From Henricia sp. BOLD:AAB3569 (taxonomy: Eukaryota; Echinodermata; Asteroidea; Spinulosida; Echinasteridae), in assembly GCA_037783545.1 (NCBI GenBank), contig JBBELK010000003.1, positions 682,001 through 746,000 on the forward strand: a DNA stretch of 64,000 nucleotides. The letters run 5' to 3'. Under the pieces are notes generated by a model. That model was not told the DNA's origin. It made no database searches and worked only from the letters and a program-made list of their open reading frames with translations. The translations under genes were made by a program, and so were the position numbers. Of this stretch, positions 21,601 through 33,524 are shown piece after piece. Numbering within the stretch: the stretch's first letter is position 1; each line of letters begins with the position of its first letter.

Positions 21601-21781
21601 TGCAGTCCTGTGTAGCTTAGGGCCTATAGCTTTCACTGCCCTCGCAGGTATACCCATTTCCTCCTGGGTGGAGTATCAATCTATGGCAAAGTGCCTTGCC
21701 CAAAGGGCAGACCCAGATTCGAACCCACGACCTGCAGAATTAACCAAGGTCTTGGGTTTGATTCACTAGACCGCTCGGCCG
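21601..21781 (-). mobile_element. tRNA-derived SINE, type 3, inverted fragment
   Basis: Reverse complement begins CGGCCGAGCGGTCTAGTG (A box), has GGTCGTGGGTTCGAATC (B box) and GGGCAAGGCACTTTGCCAT. It matches the element at 46493-46855 but lacks the 3' half. Confidence 0.8.
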
Positions 21782-21829
21782 TAAAAACCCATTTTCAAAA
21801 TTGTCCCGGAAAACCGGGCTTCAACACCA

Positions 21830-21908
21830 CCCCCCCCCCCCACCCCCCCCCCCCCCCCCCCACCCCCCCCACCCCCACCCCACCCCACCCCACCCCCCCC
21901 CCCCCCCT
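21830..21908. repeat. Poly-C / CCCCA tract
   Basis: 79 bases of almost only C with regularly spaced A. Confidence 0.95.
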
Positions 21909-23200
21909 TCGCGGTTGATCCTAGCGATTGTTTTGGACAGTCTGTTTATTATACGCATAATATGGCCTTCTTCGGTGAAAATACCAGTCTAATGGTCTGA
22001 AAATGTTAATTGGATCCCTTGTCCCGCGCGCCTACTCCAAATCATGCGTTGGCAAATGGTGACTGTTACCGGTACTCTGCGTAAATACGCTGGGGATTAT
22101 TTCCACTGGACTGAAAGGGATTTGTTGTGTACATAATACAGCTTATCTGCATGGGTCAGAGATTGGTTGGACACAGCTGTTGTTTGCATACAAGGCTGAG
22201 AAAGTACGGGTGGTTGATTGTGCGGCAAACCAAGTGTAGCATCTCTAGGGGATCAAGTTTTGTACACAGATTCCCCGGAGGCCCTGCTTCCTTCGGTTCG
22301 CTGTGGCCGAAGGGTGAACCCTGCATTAAAGGTGTCTGTACAGGCTCAAACTAGAAGGGTTGGTGGAGGAATACCTTTTGAGCATTATATCGGCCAAAAG
22401 GTTTTTTAGTTATTTAAAAAAAACCCGCAATTTTGTACTAAAACAGTACCATTGAAGCTCGGAAGGTTAAGGGATGGTTTCAACGGATTATGTATATTAT
22501 GGCTTCATCGGTGGTGACGTCATCACTCGCACGCTGATTACGTAATAAGGTGCCAAAATACCCACATATCTGGTTTTATAATCAAATCAAATCAAATCTC
22601 GAGAAATGCACCAGATAATGAAATAATTCTTGCGTCATCCAGGGAAATAAATTGCTAAACAAATGGTGCATGAAAGCGTGACGTCATAATGACGTCATGA
22701 GGTGCCAAAATACCGAAACCATACCGTACCAAGAAAAACAACATGCTCACAAGTTCTGCGTAAATTGCAAAAAAAAGGATGTTTGTTTTACTTACAAATA
22801 TTATCTGCGGTGCAGCTGACTTGCACAGGACAGTCTGAAATCTGTAACACTGTCGCTTTTAACAATGCCAAGTAGAATATTCCCCGCGCGCGTTGCTTTG
22901 TCATAATATACAACATTTTGTTTTGCAGGAAACGCTAGCCGTATATGTGGCAACAACGTCATCACCGTTTTACTACTTTGTTACTTTCGGTTCAGTAATT
23001 TCCAGAATTATACAAGGAAACGCAAACCACACAAATCAATGCAACTGTATAGATAGACATAACCGATTCGCAGGTCTTCAATATTTTGATTGAATTTGTT
23101 TAAATTTTCAATTCGGTGTATATACCATACACGTTCGTCGCTTTGAGACAAAATGGTGAGGAGGGAATTTGAAGTGAAATATAATATTTTATTGGTACAG
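21909..23200. other. Intergenic between SINE and LINE
   Basis: 22480-22720 has TGACGTCATCAC, TTACGTAAT and AAGCGTGACGTCATAATG, resembling the interior of Helitron-like family A/B. An ORF at 22218-22409 is not recognisable. Nothing else is seen. Confidence 0.45.
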
Positions 23201-26016
23201 ATTTTAAATTTAAGATCCTAACTTTTCATACAGATCACATGCTTCTAAATACAGATTACAAAATTGTTGACAAGCTGCTTGCAAACCGATTGAAACAATT
23301 TGTAGCTACCGTTGTTAAAGAAGATCAGTCATATTGCGTCCCCGGACGCACCATTTATGATAATCTAAATTTAATACGCGACGTTATTAGTTTTTCTAAC
23401 ATTAATGATTTACCCCTTGGCGTTTGACAGTGTTGACCACGCCTACCTCTTTAATACAATGAGAGCCATGGGGTTCGGGGATAAGTTTTTACAGTATCTT
23501 AATCTTCTGTACAACAGCGCCGAGAGCCTCCTTAAGGTGTGCGGTTCCTTGACTGCACCCTTTGCTTTTCAGAAAGGAATTCGCCAAGGTTGCCCGCTCT
23601 CGGGGCTGTACACCATTACAATTGAACCCTTTTTGAATTTATTAAGGAAATAATTATATGGGCAGAGTTGTTACCTGCCTAATACCCAGACATATTGCTC
23701 GGTCTCGGCCTACGCTGACGATATCACTATTTTCGTCACCTCCGATTCGGGGTTCCAAACCATTGAAAGGGTGTACAACTTTTTCAGCGGATCCTCTGCT
23801 GCGGTTTTGAACTACGAAAAATCCAAGGGACTATGGGTCGGCTCGTGGACCGGACGAAACGACAAGCCACTAAATGTCCAATGGAATAATCAGGGGCTTC
23901 CCTTTCTTGGGGTTCACCTTGGAAATAACAATAACTACACTAAAACAAACTGGGATAAATGCAAAGAAAAACTTACTAAAACCCTTTCTCGTTGGAAATT
24001 CCTCTCGCCCCTCCTGTCTTTTAAAGATAAAGTCCTGATTGCAAACTAAATCGCCGCCACCAAATTATTCCATTCTCTCGCCGTCCTTTCCTGCCCAGAC
24101 ACAATCCTCGGTGAACTCTAAAACATGCTTGTCGATTTCGTCTGGTCCAATAAACGCCACTTGCTTAAGAAAAAAATATTATACCAAACTTATGATAAAG
24201 GTGGGCTTAGTCTAGCTTGTCTCCAGCCACGCAACCCCGCTTTCAAATTCAAACTACTTCAACGTTATCTACAATTCAATACCTATCCCTGCTTTGCTCT
24301 CATGGATTAGTATCTTCGTAAATACAAAAATCTCCACCTTGGTTACCAAGTTTTCCTGTTCGATCTCGAACCAAAATTTGTCACTATAGTGTTCCTTTTT
24401 TTTTCTATAGTGAGGTTTTGCGTGCCCGCCTTTATCCGACCCTCTGCCGGGCGGTGCGGTCTTCGCTTCTCGACTCTGGTCTAGCAACGTCAAATTCATC
24501 AAGGATCTACTAAATATGGACACGGGCCAGTGGCTTCCGGCACAAGATATCCACCTTTCATCTTCATGCATTCGTCCTCCATCTGTTCGCCTCCTCAAAC
24601 AAGACCTCTCTCGCTTGCACCACTCCATTTCGTCAATATTCCCTTCGATCTTCAACTCCAACACCGGACTCATTCGCACCACATCTCTTTATAACGTTCC
24701 CTCCTGTCCTGCTTCTCCTGGTTTTGTCTTTGTCGGAAATGACACAGATGTCCTCACCTTATCTTCAAAGAAACTGTACATCTCCCTCAACAGGAACACC
24801 AACAACCTGCCGCAAACGACATTGACTCCGTGGCACGGACTTGGTTTTTTCCCGCCTTCCCAGTTAATACAATGGAAGGCGGTCTACTCGCCACCGTCCT
24901 CCAAGAAAGAGGGGGATGTACAGTATAAACTTCTTCACAACGTTTTACCTTCACTGCCTGTTCTACATCATCTGAACCCCAACATCTCCTCAAGCTGCGG
25001 ATGGTGTGGCGAGAGAGGTACGATTACACACCTCTTCATCACCTGCCCGTCTATCCAACCTGCCCTCTGTCTTCTTCATCGCCTCATCGCCCTTCTCTTC
25101 CCGAACCTCGACATCAACTTTGAAACATACTGGACTTTAATTCCTTTTGCCCAGGGTCGAGATAAGGGTGCCGTACGCCTGGCGAACTTCCTTATAATAA
25201 GTCTGGAAAATGTCATCTACTGGCTGTACCGTACCTCCAATTCTTCTGCTCTCCTTCTTATTTGGAAAAACCGCATGAAAAACAAAATAATCCTCGACCT
25301 GAATTACCACAAACTTAACAATTCCATTCCTACTTTTCTTGACAAATGGTCTATTCATAACGCTCTTTTCAGGTACTCCCCCGACAGAATGACATGGTTG
25401 ATATAATGTATCTCCCATCCCCTCCCTTCTCTGTGGGCCTCCAGGGCTGGTAGCCTGTCGCTTCATTGCGAGGCGTGGTGACGCTGTTCACCGCCAGCTC
25501 TGGTGGTCCCTTTAATTGGGAACCCTGGGGTGAGCAACGGGGCGCTCACACTTTTCCCAGGTTTCCCTAACACCCTTCCTTTTTCCCCTTCCCCTTCCTT
25601 TTTCCCCTTCCTTTGTCTACTCCATTTTCCCTCATGCATTAGTTCGACCTGTATTTATTTTCTCAATTTGACAAATCGACTTGTCTAAAACTGTATAATG
25701 TTATATCCAATATCTTTCTCGATTCATTGATCAATAATGTTCTATTTTCATATATCTTCAGGCCTTTTTCTCTTCAGAGTAGCTGCTCGGGTCTTCGAAA
25801 CATGGCTGTGCCTCTGCTCTGGAGAGAGAGGGCTTGATGTATACTGTTACCATTGTTATTTACTTATATTTACATGTTTTAATCTTGTTACGAGAAAAAT
25901 TTCGCATTATTGTTGTTTTTCTGTTATGACCATTCTTTTATTTTGTATATACTATGTATATAACGGCTTGAAGAGGATAGAAATAAAGTGATCCTTGGAA
26001 AAAGTAAAAAAAAAAT
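23201..26016 (+). pseudogene. Broken LINE, reverse transcriptase and C-terminal zinc-knuckle region
   Basis: Non-LTR retrotransposon remnant, truncated at the 5' end inside the RT domain. Visible: LANRLKQFVATVV, VPGRTIYDN, AFDSVDHAYLF, GIRQGCPLSGLY and the catalytic YADD as SAYADDITIF (about 23705-23740), then thumb motifs (FLGVHLGN), and in 24516-25406 a C-terminal region with WKAVYSPPS..KKEGD and the zinc-knuckle-like CGWCGE...HLFITC. Frameshifts or stops occur near 23425, 23652, 24047, 24310 and 24515, and the 'DQEK' before AFD is missing. It ends with an AATAAA-like signal and an A-run at about 26006. The C-terminal pattern recalls Tx1/L1-like elements; the clade assignment is tentative. 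It cannot be active. Confidence 0.85.
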
Positions 26017-27381
26017 TGGTTTTTTATTCTGTCTTGGTATTATAATTAAAACGTGTAAATCACGTTTTTGGAAACAAATACAATTGTTAAAAAATCAGCC
26101 CAAAATAAAATTGCGCACTCTCCTTTCGTTCCGCGAAATGTCTAAAAGGCTATAAAATATAGGTCTGGATTAAATAAATCTTAACTAATTTTTAAAAATT
26201 TACCAAAAGTGCAGTGGGAGACCTGGGTGCTTTACTTGGATTGTTAGATTGCATGCATACTATTTCGTTCTTAATATAGCAAAGGCATGGAGCTGCGTAT
26301 TTCGTGGCACGAATTTGGCCTCACGCGCGCATTGACCAGCCTGGGGCCAATTTTATAAAGCTGTTAAGAAAAACAATGTGCTTAATCAAAAATTTATTTG
26401 CTTTATAGAAATGGGTTAATAGGCAAAATTTCAAGTCAACTTGTGTTTTTAGCAAGAATAGCACATATTCTTATGAAAAACACAAGTTGACATGGGGGAG
26501 GGGGGGGGGGGGGGTGGGGGCGGGGGGGGGGGGGGGGGGGTGGGGGGTGGAGATATTAACAACATTCACCAGATTGAAGAGATATAAGCTCCGTAATTTT
26601 ACGACCAATATGGACAGTAACGGGGAATATACATGCGGACAAACCATATTGTCGGCGTCGTTTTTGGCAAAGTGAGGGCGGGTTCACACTGCACTATTTT
26701 CGTACAATTGACGTACATGTACGTCTCTCCGGTCCGTTTATGCGTTTTCAATGTAAACTCTCTCAAAGATCAGTTTCTTTTACGTACGTCGAGTACAAAA
26801 ATCAACGTATCTGAGGGTTTCGTATGTCAAATTGACTGGTGACGGAAAAATTAATCCGAGGTTTACTTGTCCGTCGATTTTTCATCCGTCACGTCCGTAC
26901 CAAGGCGCAAACAAAATACATGTACATGTACAAAATCATGGTACGGACGGCAAATGCATGGTGCTGTCGGCAAAAAAGGAAAAAATATATATATTCATAA
27001 AGGCACGGCTATATCGGCAACGCTATTACGGCGCTGGTAATATCTGTATTATATCGGCACTATAGTTGTTCCGCGAGGGCGCTCATCCGTATTTTAAATT
27101 CAGCAGAAAAAGAGCTTTCCAATGGTATAAAGCACAGAAGGTAAAACTATTCCCCTAATGCAACACAGCTTGGAGAAGCGTTAGTGTTAAAAAAATCTTC
27201 AAACAAAATTTCTTCTACGCATGGTCTGAAAATTGTTTTTAATTGTTGGATTACGCTAAAAATTTGAAATCAATTAGAATAACAGTTAATCTTTCCAAAT
27301 ATTACACAAAACAAATAAAATTGACCTCCCCTTAAATTTTTGACTTTGAACCGTCGTTATAGGAAATCGCGGATTGCGATT
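26017..27381. other. Intergenic downstream of P450
   Basis: 26284-26345 carries GGAGCTGCGTATTTCGTGGC, repeated elsewhere. 26494-26548 is a poly-G tract. 26690-26960 is rich in GTACGT/CGTACC words. No gene is supported. Confidence 0.5.
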
Positions 27382-27391
27382 TTACGCTCAT

Positions 27392-27830
27392 CCCAGCCTT
27401 TGTTCAAGGCCTCGCAGCTGGTGGTGTCGCGCGCCAGAACGAGAGCGCCACCATGCGACGAGCAGCGTCAGCTGTGAGGCCTTTGCCGTCCCGGAAATTT
27501 GCTACCTGAGAGGTAGCAAAGTGCTAATGATCGTATGACACAGTGTGCGTGTTGCGTTGAATAGCTAACAATGCAAGTCAATCAGGTTCGCGCGCAACAG
27601 TTTGTAAGCACGCGCGCGCGCTTCACATACAACGCGCGCGCGCGCGCCAACACAAACATACATTCGCAGCACATGGATGAATAATGTAAAAGGGGCTGTA
27701 ATACATTAATAAATAATTATTCCGGGACGGCAAAGGCGTCACAGCTGCGCTGCTCCTCCATCACGTCGCATGGGGGCGCTCTCGTCTTGGCGCGCGACAC
27801 ACCCACCCAGCTGCGACGCCTTAACAAAGG
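27392..27830. mobile_element. 439-bp inverted-repeat element with 10-bp target duplication
   Basis: Flanked by TTACGCTCAT at 27382-27391 and 27831-27840. The ends are inverted copies over about 100 bp (CCTTTGTT...AAGGC.TCGCAGCTG... to CTTTGCCGTCCCGGAA). A 9-11-bp duplication suggests a Mutator-like MITE. The centre has long CG alternation (27610-27645), prone to Z-DNA. It sits in the 3' UTR or immediate downstream of the P450. Confidence 0.85.
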
Positions 27831-27861
27831 TTACGCTCATTCCGACGTGACAGTTCACATA

Positions 27862-28043
27862 TTAGCTCCGTGGCTGAGCACAAATTTTAAACGGACAAGG
27901 AGCCAAGCTGACACCACCCCGCCCCTCGAAGGAGACTGGTGGGAGCCCTTCGGGTCTGCTGATGGTAAACCGATGGAGGAGGTGGGTGAAAAAGACGAAC
28001 AATTCCATCTTGGCCAGTTGTTCTCCTACGCATGCTCGGCGTC
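27862..28043 (-). CDS. P450 exon 4: haem-binding Cys and C-terminus
   Basis: Acceptor TTTTACTACAG. The split Gly codon is followed by RRACVGEQLAKMELFVFF, completing the FxxGxxxCxG haem signature with exon 3, then the C-terminal beta region ending CAQPRS and TAA at 27864-27862. A plus-strand ORF covers the same bases but is only the opposite reading. The target-site duplication of a mobile element begins 22 bp past the stop. Confidence 0.92.
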
Positions 28044-31000
28044 CTGTAGTAAAAATAAAACTGCATTGTACTAAGGGCTAGCCATTATGAACGGGGACCT
28101 CGAAATATATGTACATGTATACGTTGAGTAAAAAAAAACCGCTCTTTTTGTTTCTTAATAATCAATGATTCATTCACCAGACATTCTCAGTAACCATATC
28201 AACTTGAATACATAGTCAAATAGAAATTATCTGCTGAAGTGTTGGGGACAGACATTCTTGGGGGATAATATTTTGACTCGCCCTATATAGGCTATCCCCT
28301 TCAATCTCATGCATATGACAGTGCATGTTTCCTGAAGGAGATCTGTCTAAATACGTGTGACTGAAGGTGATATAGCAAAATGGGTTTATGCCGTAGAGTG
28401 AAAGATTTAATTTAGGTTAGATTCGAAACTTGTCTTAACGATCTTTATTTGGTCAATCACAGGGGGAAAGTGGTCCGACGATGTGACACTAGTCAAGTAA
28501 GACCTTTTGGATGACTAATAAACAAACCGTGCATGACTAATTAGAAATTAGTCAAATAAGACCTTGTGTATGACCTTTTTTGTTGTTGAGAGAATGAGTT
28601 TTCAGTGTATTAACATAATCTACCATCTAGCGAACTCTCACCTGTACAGAATGGTATCAACTCGTCTGGCTTAATCACCTCATTTCGGCTTCCATTTAAA
28701 AACCGCTCCGGCTTAAAAGATTGTGGCATCGGCCATAACGCCGGATCAGTTCCTAGTGCCCATAGGTTCGGTAAAACCAGTGTGCCCTTTGGAATTCGGT
28801 ACCCTCTAAATGTTACATCAGTGGACGCCTCGTGGGGCACACCAAGCGGTATTATGCTGCCCATACGCTGCACCTCTTGCAGGGTAGCGTTTGTGTAGGG
28901 AAGCTGGTTCCTGTCAGCGATTCTGGGCATGCGGTTGCGACCAACGACACAGTCAAGTTCATCTTGAACTAGACGCTGGATTTCTGGATATGCAACCATG
29001 TAGAGCAAAGCCCATTCCAATGTCGTGGATGATGTTTCTGTACCGGCAGCAAACAGATCAACCGTAGTGCCATACAGATCATTCAGTGTTACTTTCTGGT
29101 CAGGGTTTCGTGTCTCCTTTATGATGACGTCAATGAAATCCCTGAGGTTACTCGAATCAAAATCACTAAGATGTTCTTCGAGGACTGCCCGAGTGAAGTC
29201 ACAGATATACTGCATGTTGTCTAGACATTCCTTGACGAAAGGTATAACCCGGGCCAGTAGATACGAGTAAGGCATAAAGAGAACTGCGCCCCTTGTACCT
29301 CCCATTAGTTCCAAATTTCGATAGAGGCCACGGAGCAGTTCAACAAAAATGGGGTCCGAGTATTTAAACCGTGACCCGAAGACGACAGAACACATGACAT
29401 TTGAGACGGCTTTTGGTAAAATTGAGGATGGACTGAAGAGGCTACCTCTTTGAGACTCGATCTCCTCTAGCATAAAGTGCGCCTCGGTGGTTATCCTGTC
29501 TTCAAAGACTGGTTTTCCCAGCCCAAAATCTCGCACGAAGTTTAAGGTTATTCTTCGATGAATTTTCCACGACTCTCCGGATGCACCAACAATACCTGTC
29601 GAAAATAATATGATGTTGTTCAAAAACTCACAGGCAAGGGTGGTCGGGTTGGCGTACTAGTTCTTTCTCTGCCTTTCACCTCTAGCGTCCCGGATTGGGT
29701 TCCGGGCATGTCTGTTGGTTGGGTTTGCAGTCCCTAGTTGACCGCGTGGGTTTTCCCCCAGGAGATTTCTCTGGGGGTTTTCCCTCCACCCCCTTAATCG
29801 ACATCTCAAGTTGGTAATAAAATATAGTTAGAGCTAAAATCGTGTACATGTAGTTGATGGCATAAAGGGTTTTGGTTGACGAAAATGCCATAAAATTAAC
29901 AACCTCAACTCTGTTAATTAAGTTCCTATTTGAAATACTTGTTAATCCAAATACACTAAACCTCTCCCCTATATTGTGCTAGTCTTCCTAACCTATAAAA
30001 TGCCTTACGTTCAAACAGACATGTGACTAGATTCTTTAATAAAACAGTCATAAAGGTTGTTTGTAGTTACCTATTGGTAGATGTAACATTTTAAAACCTT
30101 TTTACACGCTGGCTCATACTTATCCCAGGTTTCCATGGCATGGAGTGACTAGGAGCATCGCAAACCCCCCCACCACCACCCCTTCCCCCCCCCCCCCCCT
30201 CCCCTCCCCCCCCCCCCTCCATCGAATCCCGATTTAAAAGCCCTGCTCTTACGATGTTTGGTTGTTTCCTTTCAATGGTGATCAGGCACTATACCTCGCG
30301 TTCGTTGTTTTGTACGTATACAAGGCCCGGACAACAAGCCACTTTTAGAATTTTTGAGCATCTGTGCCTTTTTTGGGGTAACTTTAAGAGGGGAAAATGA
30401 TGTCACTCACCAACGCCACCCTTCAGGACCTGCTTAAAGACCGACAACGAAGGTCGACCATCGAGACCAGGGTGATGGTGGAACGCCTCATGAATGACAT
30501 CGTACCCATGGAGTACCACCACGCGACGCCCCGCTACCAAATCAACTCTGACTATAGGCCCGTACTTCTGAGACAATCTGTTAAATTTCAAGAACCGGAA
30601 CAAAAAGATGAGCATCACTCAAGCAACCAAGCAGAGGGATACGTTCACGGATAATTTGCGATTTATACGTAGGCCTACATCCACGATGCAGTGAGAGTCG
30701 GGACCATCGTTCCAGGTTTGGTAAGAATAGGCCGTGTTACGCTACCGATTTTTCTGTCATCCCGTGGCACGTACCACCTCGGATCTACACAAAAGTCATT
30801 GAATATGTAGTTTGAAGCATGACAAATTTAATGGTAGATGTTGTTATTTCCACAACTAAAGGGTGATAAATCGGTCTAATCACTGGATCCGTGGTTAAAG
30901 GCAAAGTCATACATAGGGGTACTTATGGCTTTGGGGTTATTTTGTTTGGTAATTAAAATGTGAGACAATTGAGCGTCTTGAGCGGAGTATATATACCAAG

Positions 31001-33062
31001 GCTGTGCAAACGTTATGCCTTCTGTTTTTCCATAAGGCCTTTTCCGAACTGGCAACTGCTACATTATTCATTACATGCAAGCAGTTGACCCGAACGTGCA
31101 ATGTCACAACATTACGCACGCCCTACTCTACACGTAAAAATGTTGAAAACAGATCGAAAACAAACTGTCAACTGAGCCAATGAGCGCTGGGTACCGGTAT
31201 TGAGCGTGTATGTGGATTGGGTTTGCAGTCCCTACTTGACCGCGTGGGTTTCCGGCCCCCGCAGGTTTCCCTGTGGGTTTTTTTCTCCCACTTCTAAAAT
31301 TGCATCTCCTTATTGGTCATCTCAAGTTCATAATAAAGTATAGTTAAAGCTAAAACCGTATAGTTGATGGCAAAAACAATAAAGGCCCTTACTTGCCGAA
31401 TATGCAATAAAACCATTAACAGTTTTCTGCAAATGATCGGATCTGAACCCCAATGGAACGCCGTCAAATTCATAGCTCCCTGCAGATTGCCCAATACCCT
31501 ACCCATTCATTTATTGTTGCTACGCGTCACAAGCCATCGCAAAAATGGCGACACACAACGTAGCAACAATGAGCACTCGGCGCCTGGAGCATGAAAATTA
31601 ACAGATTCATTGGAGAAAACTCAAAGGTATTTATGTTTCAGGGTCGGCAGTTATAGACTACTAAAGTGAAAACGTCACCCTTTGTGTGTTGCCATGGTTT
31701 TTGGGTCTACACTAAAACCAGTGAACTGTTTCCCTGCGCTATACCAATGGGCGTTTCAGATTACCAGCTAATGTTTAGACCCAATTACCATGGCAACCGA
31801 CGTCACACTTTAGTAGTCTATTGTAGCACACATTAAGTAATATAAAGGACTACTAACACTTGGGAGCGCGTGTGGTCTAGTGGGTATGAAGTGGGACTCC
31901 CAATCAGAGGTTGTGGGTTCAAGCCCCACTATGACTAACGTGTCTGTGTCCCTGGGCAGGGCACTTAATCCCAGTTGCCTCGTCAACCCAAACGATATTT
32001 GGGAAGCTGTTAAGGGGAATTCCACAATCTAAGTGCCTGGCCAGCAGCCACCTAGTTGAAGCAAAATGGTTCTGGTGATTTCCTGATGGCAGCGCCAGGA
32101 ACACTCCGCAGGGTAGACATGTGCGGTATAAGAATCCACCATTATTATTATTAATACAAGGATGTCATATATTCATAAAATACGGGCTCTCTTGCCTCTG
32201 AACAGCGAAACACCTGACATATTGAAACCCAAATTTACTCGGGGCTGCTGCTCATGTATACAGTCAGTACTACAAACACAATGTTGTTACATTGGAATTT
32301 GTATATAGTGGCCACCTTCGGGACCGTAAAAAACTGGCCATTATAAACAGGTGGCCTCTTTATAGAGGTTTTAAAAGCATTATACAAATGGCATTTGGGA
32401 CAAAGGACGGGTGGCCATTATAAGCAGGTGGCCTGTTTATCAAGGTGGGCTTAGTAGCAGCTACCTCCATGGTAGCAGGTTTCACTGTACAACCATGTGG
32501 GTTTGATTGTGAGCAATTATTATGCTAATCATGTACTAGGTGGGCGCTGTCTGCGTAGCTCTGTTGTGATTGGTCATAAATGGTCACGCGGGTTCGTCTT
32601 GATTGACAGCGTCGCTGAACTACCGGGCTGCGTTCCAAACACGCGAACATTGCAAACGTTTTCATCGTTCGCCAACAACCGGTACCCGGCTTTCCATAGA
32701 CGAGTGCACAAAAGCATTGTAACCAGTGGCGAACGTTGGCAACGTTCGCGTGTTTGGAACGCAGCCCTGATGTTGTTTACGCACAAAAACCAAGGTCACA
32801 AACAAGTGGAAGAGTCCGTTCCACATAAATTCTGCGTGTACGTACGTGGTGGCATGGCGCCTATACACTGTACCTACCTGTGAAACATTTCATGCGGTGC
32901 TCCACGGTAGAAAACCAACGATGGAATTGACCCAAGCACCGGCCAAGAAAATGGGCCAGGCGGGAGATCGGCCGATCGCCGTCGGCTGTACATGTACCAA
33001 CGAACGGTTACGAACACCGCCACGCCGATGATCAGTGTTTCTATATCAATTGACGATAGCAT
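27862..33062 (-). CDS. Cytochrome P450, CYP2-type (complete, four exons)
   Basis: Exons 33062-32878, 30577-30411, 29595-28642 and 28043-27862 sum to 1488 nt, 495 codons plus TAA, the normal length of a microsomal P450. Haem-thiolate monooxygenase anchored in the ER membrane, using electrons from NADPH-P450 reductase. Visible in order: N-terminal hydrophobic anchor, basic RRRSAD, the PPGP hinge, I-helix AAGTETSSTT (300-309), ExxR as EVQR (348-351), PERF (393-396) and the haem loop PFCTGRRACVGE with ligand Cys440. All splice phases agree (2,1,1). Motifs place it in clan 2, closest in style to CYP2/CYP1-like xenobiotic or steroid/fatty-acid enzymes; the substrate cannot be read from sequence. 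The large third exon is a fusion of what are several exons in vertebrate CYP2 genes. No defect is visible, so it should be functional. Confidence 0.92.
28044..28641. other. P450 intron 3
   Basis: Unique-looking; only a small direct repeat, GTCAAGTAAGACCTT.TG / GTCAAATAAGACCTTGTG, at 28492-28572. Confidence 0.6.
28642..29595 (-). CDS. P450 exon 3: helices C to meander
   Basis: A 954-nt exon from acceptor TTTTCGACAG to donor TACAG|GTGAGA. Contains SGESWKIHRR (helix C, the W-x-x-x-R motif that contacts haem propionate), the I-helix with AAGTET, the K-helix EVQR and FKPERF. It ends inside the haem loop after IPFCT. Confidence 0.95.
29596..30410. repeat. P450 intron 2 with a retroelement-like tail and C tracts
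   Basis: 29690-29895 (GGGTTTGCAGTCCCTA, GACCGCGTGGGTTTTC, GATGGCATAAAGGG) is repeated in intron 1 at 31205-31410, and its end also at 39255-39325 and 40870-40945. This looks like a LINE or SINE 3' region. 30173-30222 is C-rich. Confidence 0.6.
30411..30577 (-). CDS. P450 exon 2: N-terminal beta region
   Basis: Begins after acceptor AATTTAACAG and reads LSQKYGPIVRVDLVAGRR then VVVLHGYDVIHEAF, matching the conserved YG.. region and helix B of clan-2 P450s. Donor GTTG|GTGAGT, phase 1. The 167-nt length keeps the frame from exon 1 (phase 2) to exon 3 (phase 1). Confidence 0.9.
30578..31204. other. P450 intron 1, proximal part
   Basis: Nothing recognised except scattered TAGGCCTAC words. Confidence 0.5.
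31653..31821. mobile_element. MITE family M1, copy 1
   Basis: 169 bp with inverted ends ATAGACTACTAAAGTG / CACTTTAGTAGTCTAT and inner inverse words GCCATGGT...GGGTCTA / TAGACCCAATTACCATGGC. A second copy is at 35058-35228. Confidence 0.8.
31862..32155 (+). mobile_element. tRNA-derived SINE, type 2, copy a
   Basis: The tRNA-like head has TGTGGTCTAGTGGGTATGAA (A box) and GTGGGTTCAAGCCCCAC (B box and T stem). The body includes CTGGGCAGGGCACTTAATC, and the 3' end is GTATAAGAATCC then (ATT)n. It lies in P450 intron 1. Confidence 0.85.
32301..32490. mobile_element. MITE family M2, copy 1
   Basis: Contains TATAGTGGCCACC, ATAAACAGGTGGCC and GGCATTTGGGAC, and ends GGTTTCACTGTA. Matches 41726-41912, whose left end TACAGTGAAACCTG is the inverse of this right end. 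Confidence 0.75.
32629..32768. mobile_element. 140-bp MITE with GGGCTGCGTTCCAAAC ends
   Basis: The left end GGGCTGCGTTCCAAACACGC is mirrored by GCGTGTTTGGAACGCAGCCC at the right. Part of the interior recurs in the foldback at 11700-12087. Confidence 0.85.
32878..33062 (-). CDS. P450 exon 1: membrane anchor and PPGP hinge
   Basis: ATG at 33062-33060 with A at -3. Encodes an N-terminal signal-anchor (IIGVAVFVTVRWYMY), an arginine cluster and LPPGPFSWPVLG, the proline hinge of microsomal P450s. Donor CACAG|GTAGGT, phase 2. Confidence 0.9.
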
Positions 33063-33520
33063 TATTCAGTGTTATTTGAGTGATGGGAAAAACAGAAGCG
33101 ACGGAAAACGTCATATGGCGGAATTCAGAAAAATCAGTCGACGGAAAGGGGTACTAGAGCGCCCTCCATCGGCAATGCAAAATCACGCTGTTTCCCTCGA
33201 AACCTGACCAGATACTGATTTATTGCCGGATTCGATATTGGCAAGATTGTTTTCGGCCACTTCTCAGAACATTAATGTAGACTTTTTTAATATTTCACTT
33301 TTGGTTTATCGTTTGATTGCTGCTTTGGAGTTTCAATAAAGGTTTAGGATTCCCGTGACGTTTCTGCTGTGACAGAAAAAGGCAGCAGTTGTTTTAGTGT
33401 GAACAGTTTATTTCGTTGCAGACTCGAGTAAATACCTAAACCAAAGTGACCAACGCAATATTGCATTCGTCAAACTGCCCAGCTGTGCCCCTACGCAATT
33501 GGTTCATTGGTAAAACCTGA
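33063..33520. promoter_or_regulatory. Divergent intergenic region, P450 side
   Basis: The 1.7-kb space between the P450 start (minus) and the EGF gene start (plus) must hold the P450 promoter. I see no clear TATA box or other site, so this is positional inference only. Confidence 0.3.
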
Positions 33521-33524
33521 GGTA

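Noticed and set aside
22127-22409. Two overlapping ORFs (MCGKPSVASLGDQ..., MYIIQLICMGQ...) as a small gene
   Set aside because: No recognisable domain, no splice context and no start context; insufficient support.
24269-24682. Minus-strand ORF of 137 residues
   Set aside because: Shadow of the LINE on the plus strand.
27787-28074. 95-residue plus-strand ORF
   Set aside because: It is the opposite strand of P450 exon 4, whose haem motif and splice phase are unambiguous.
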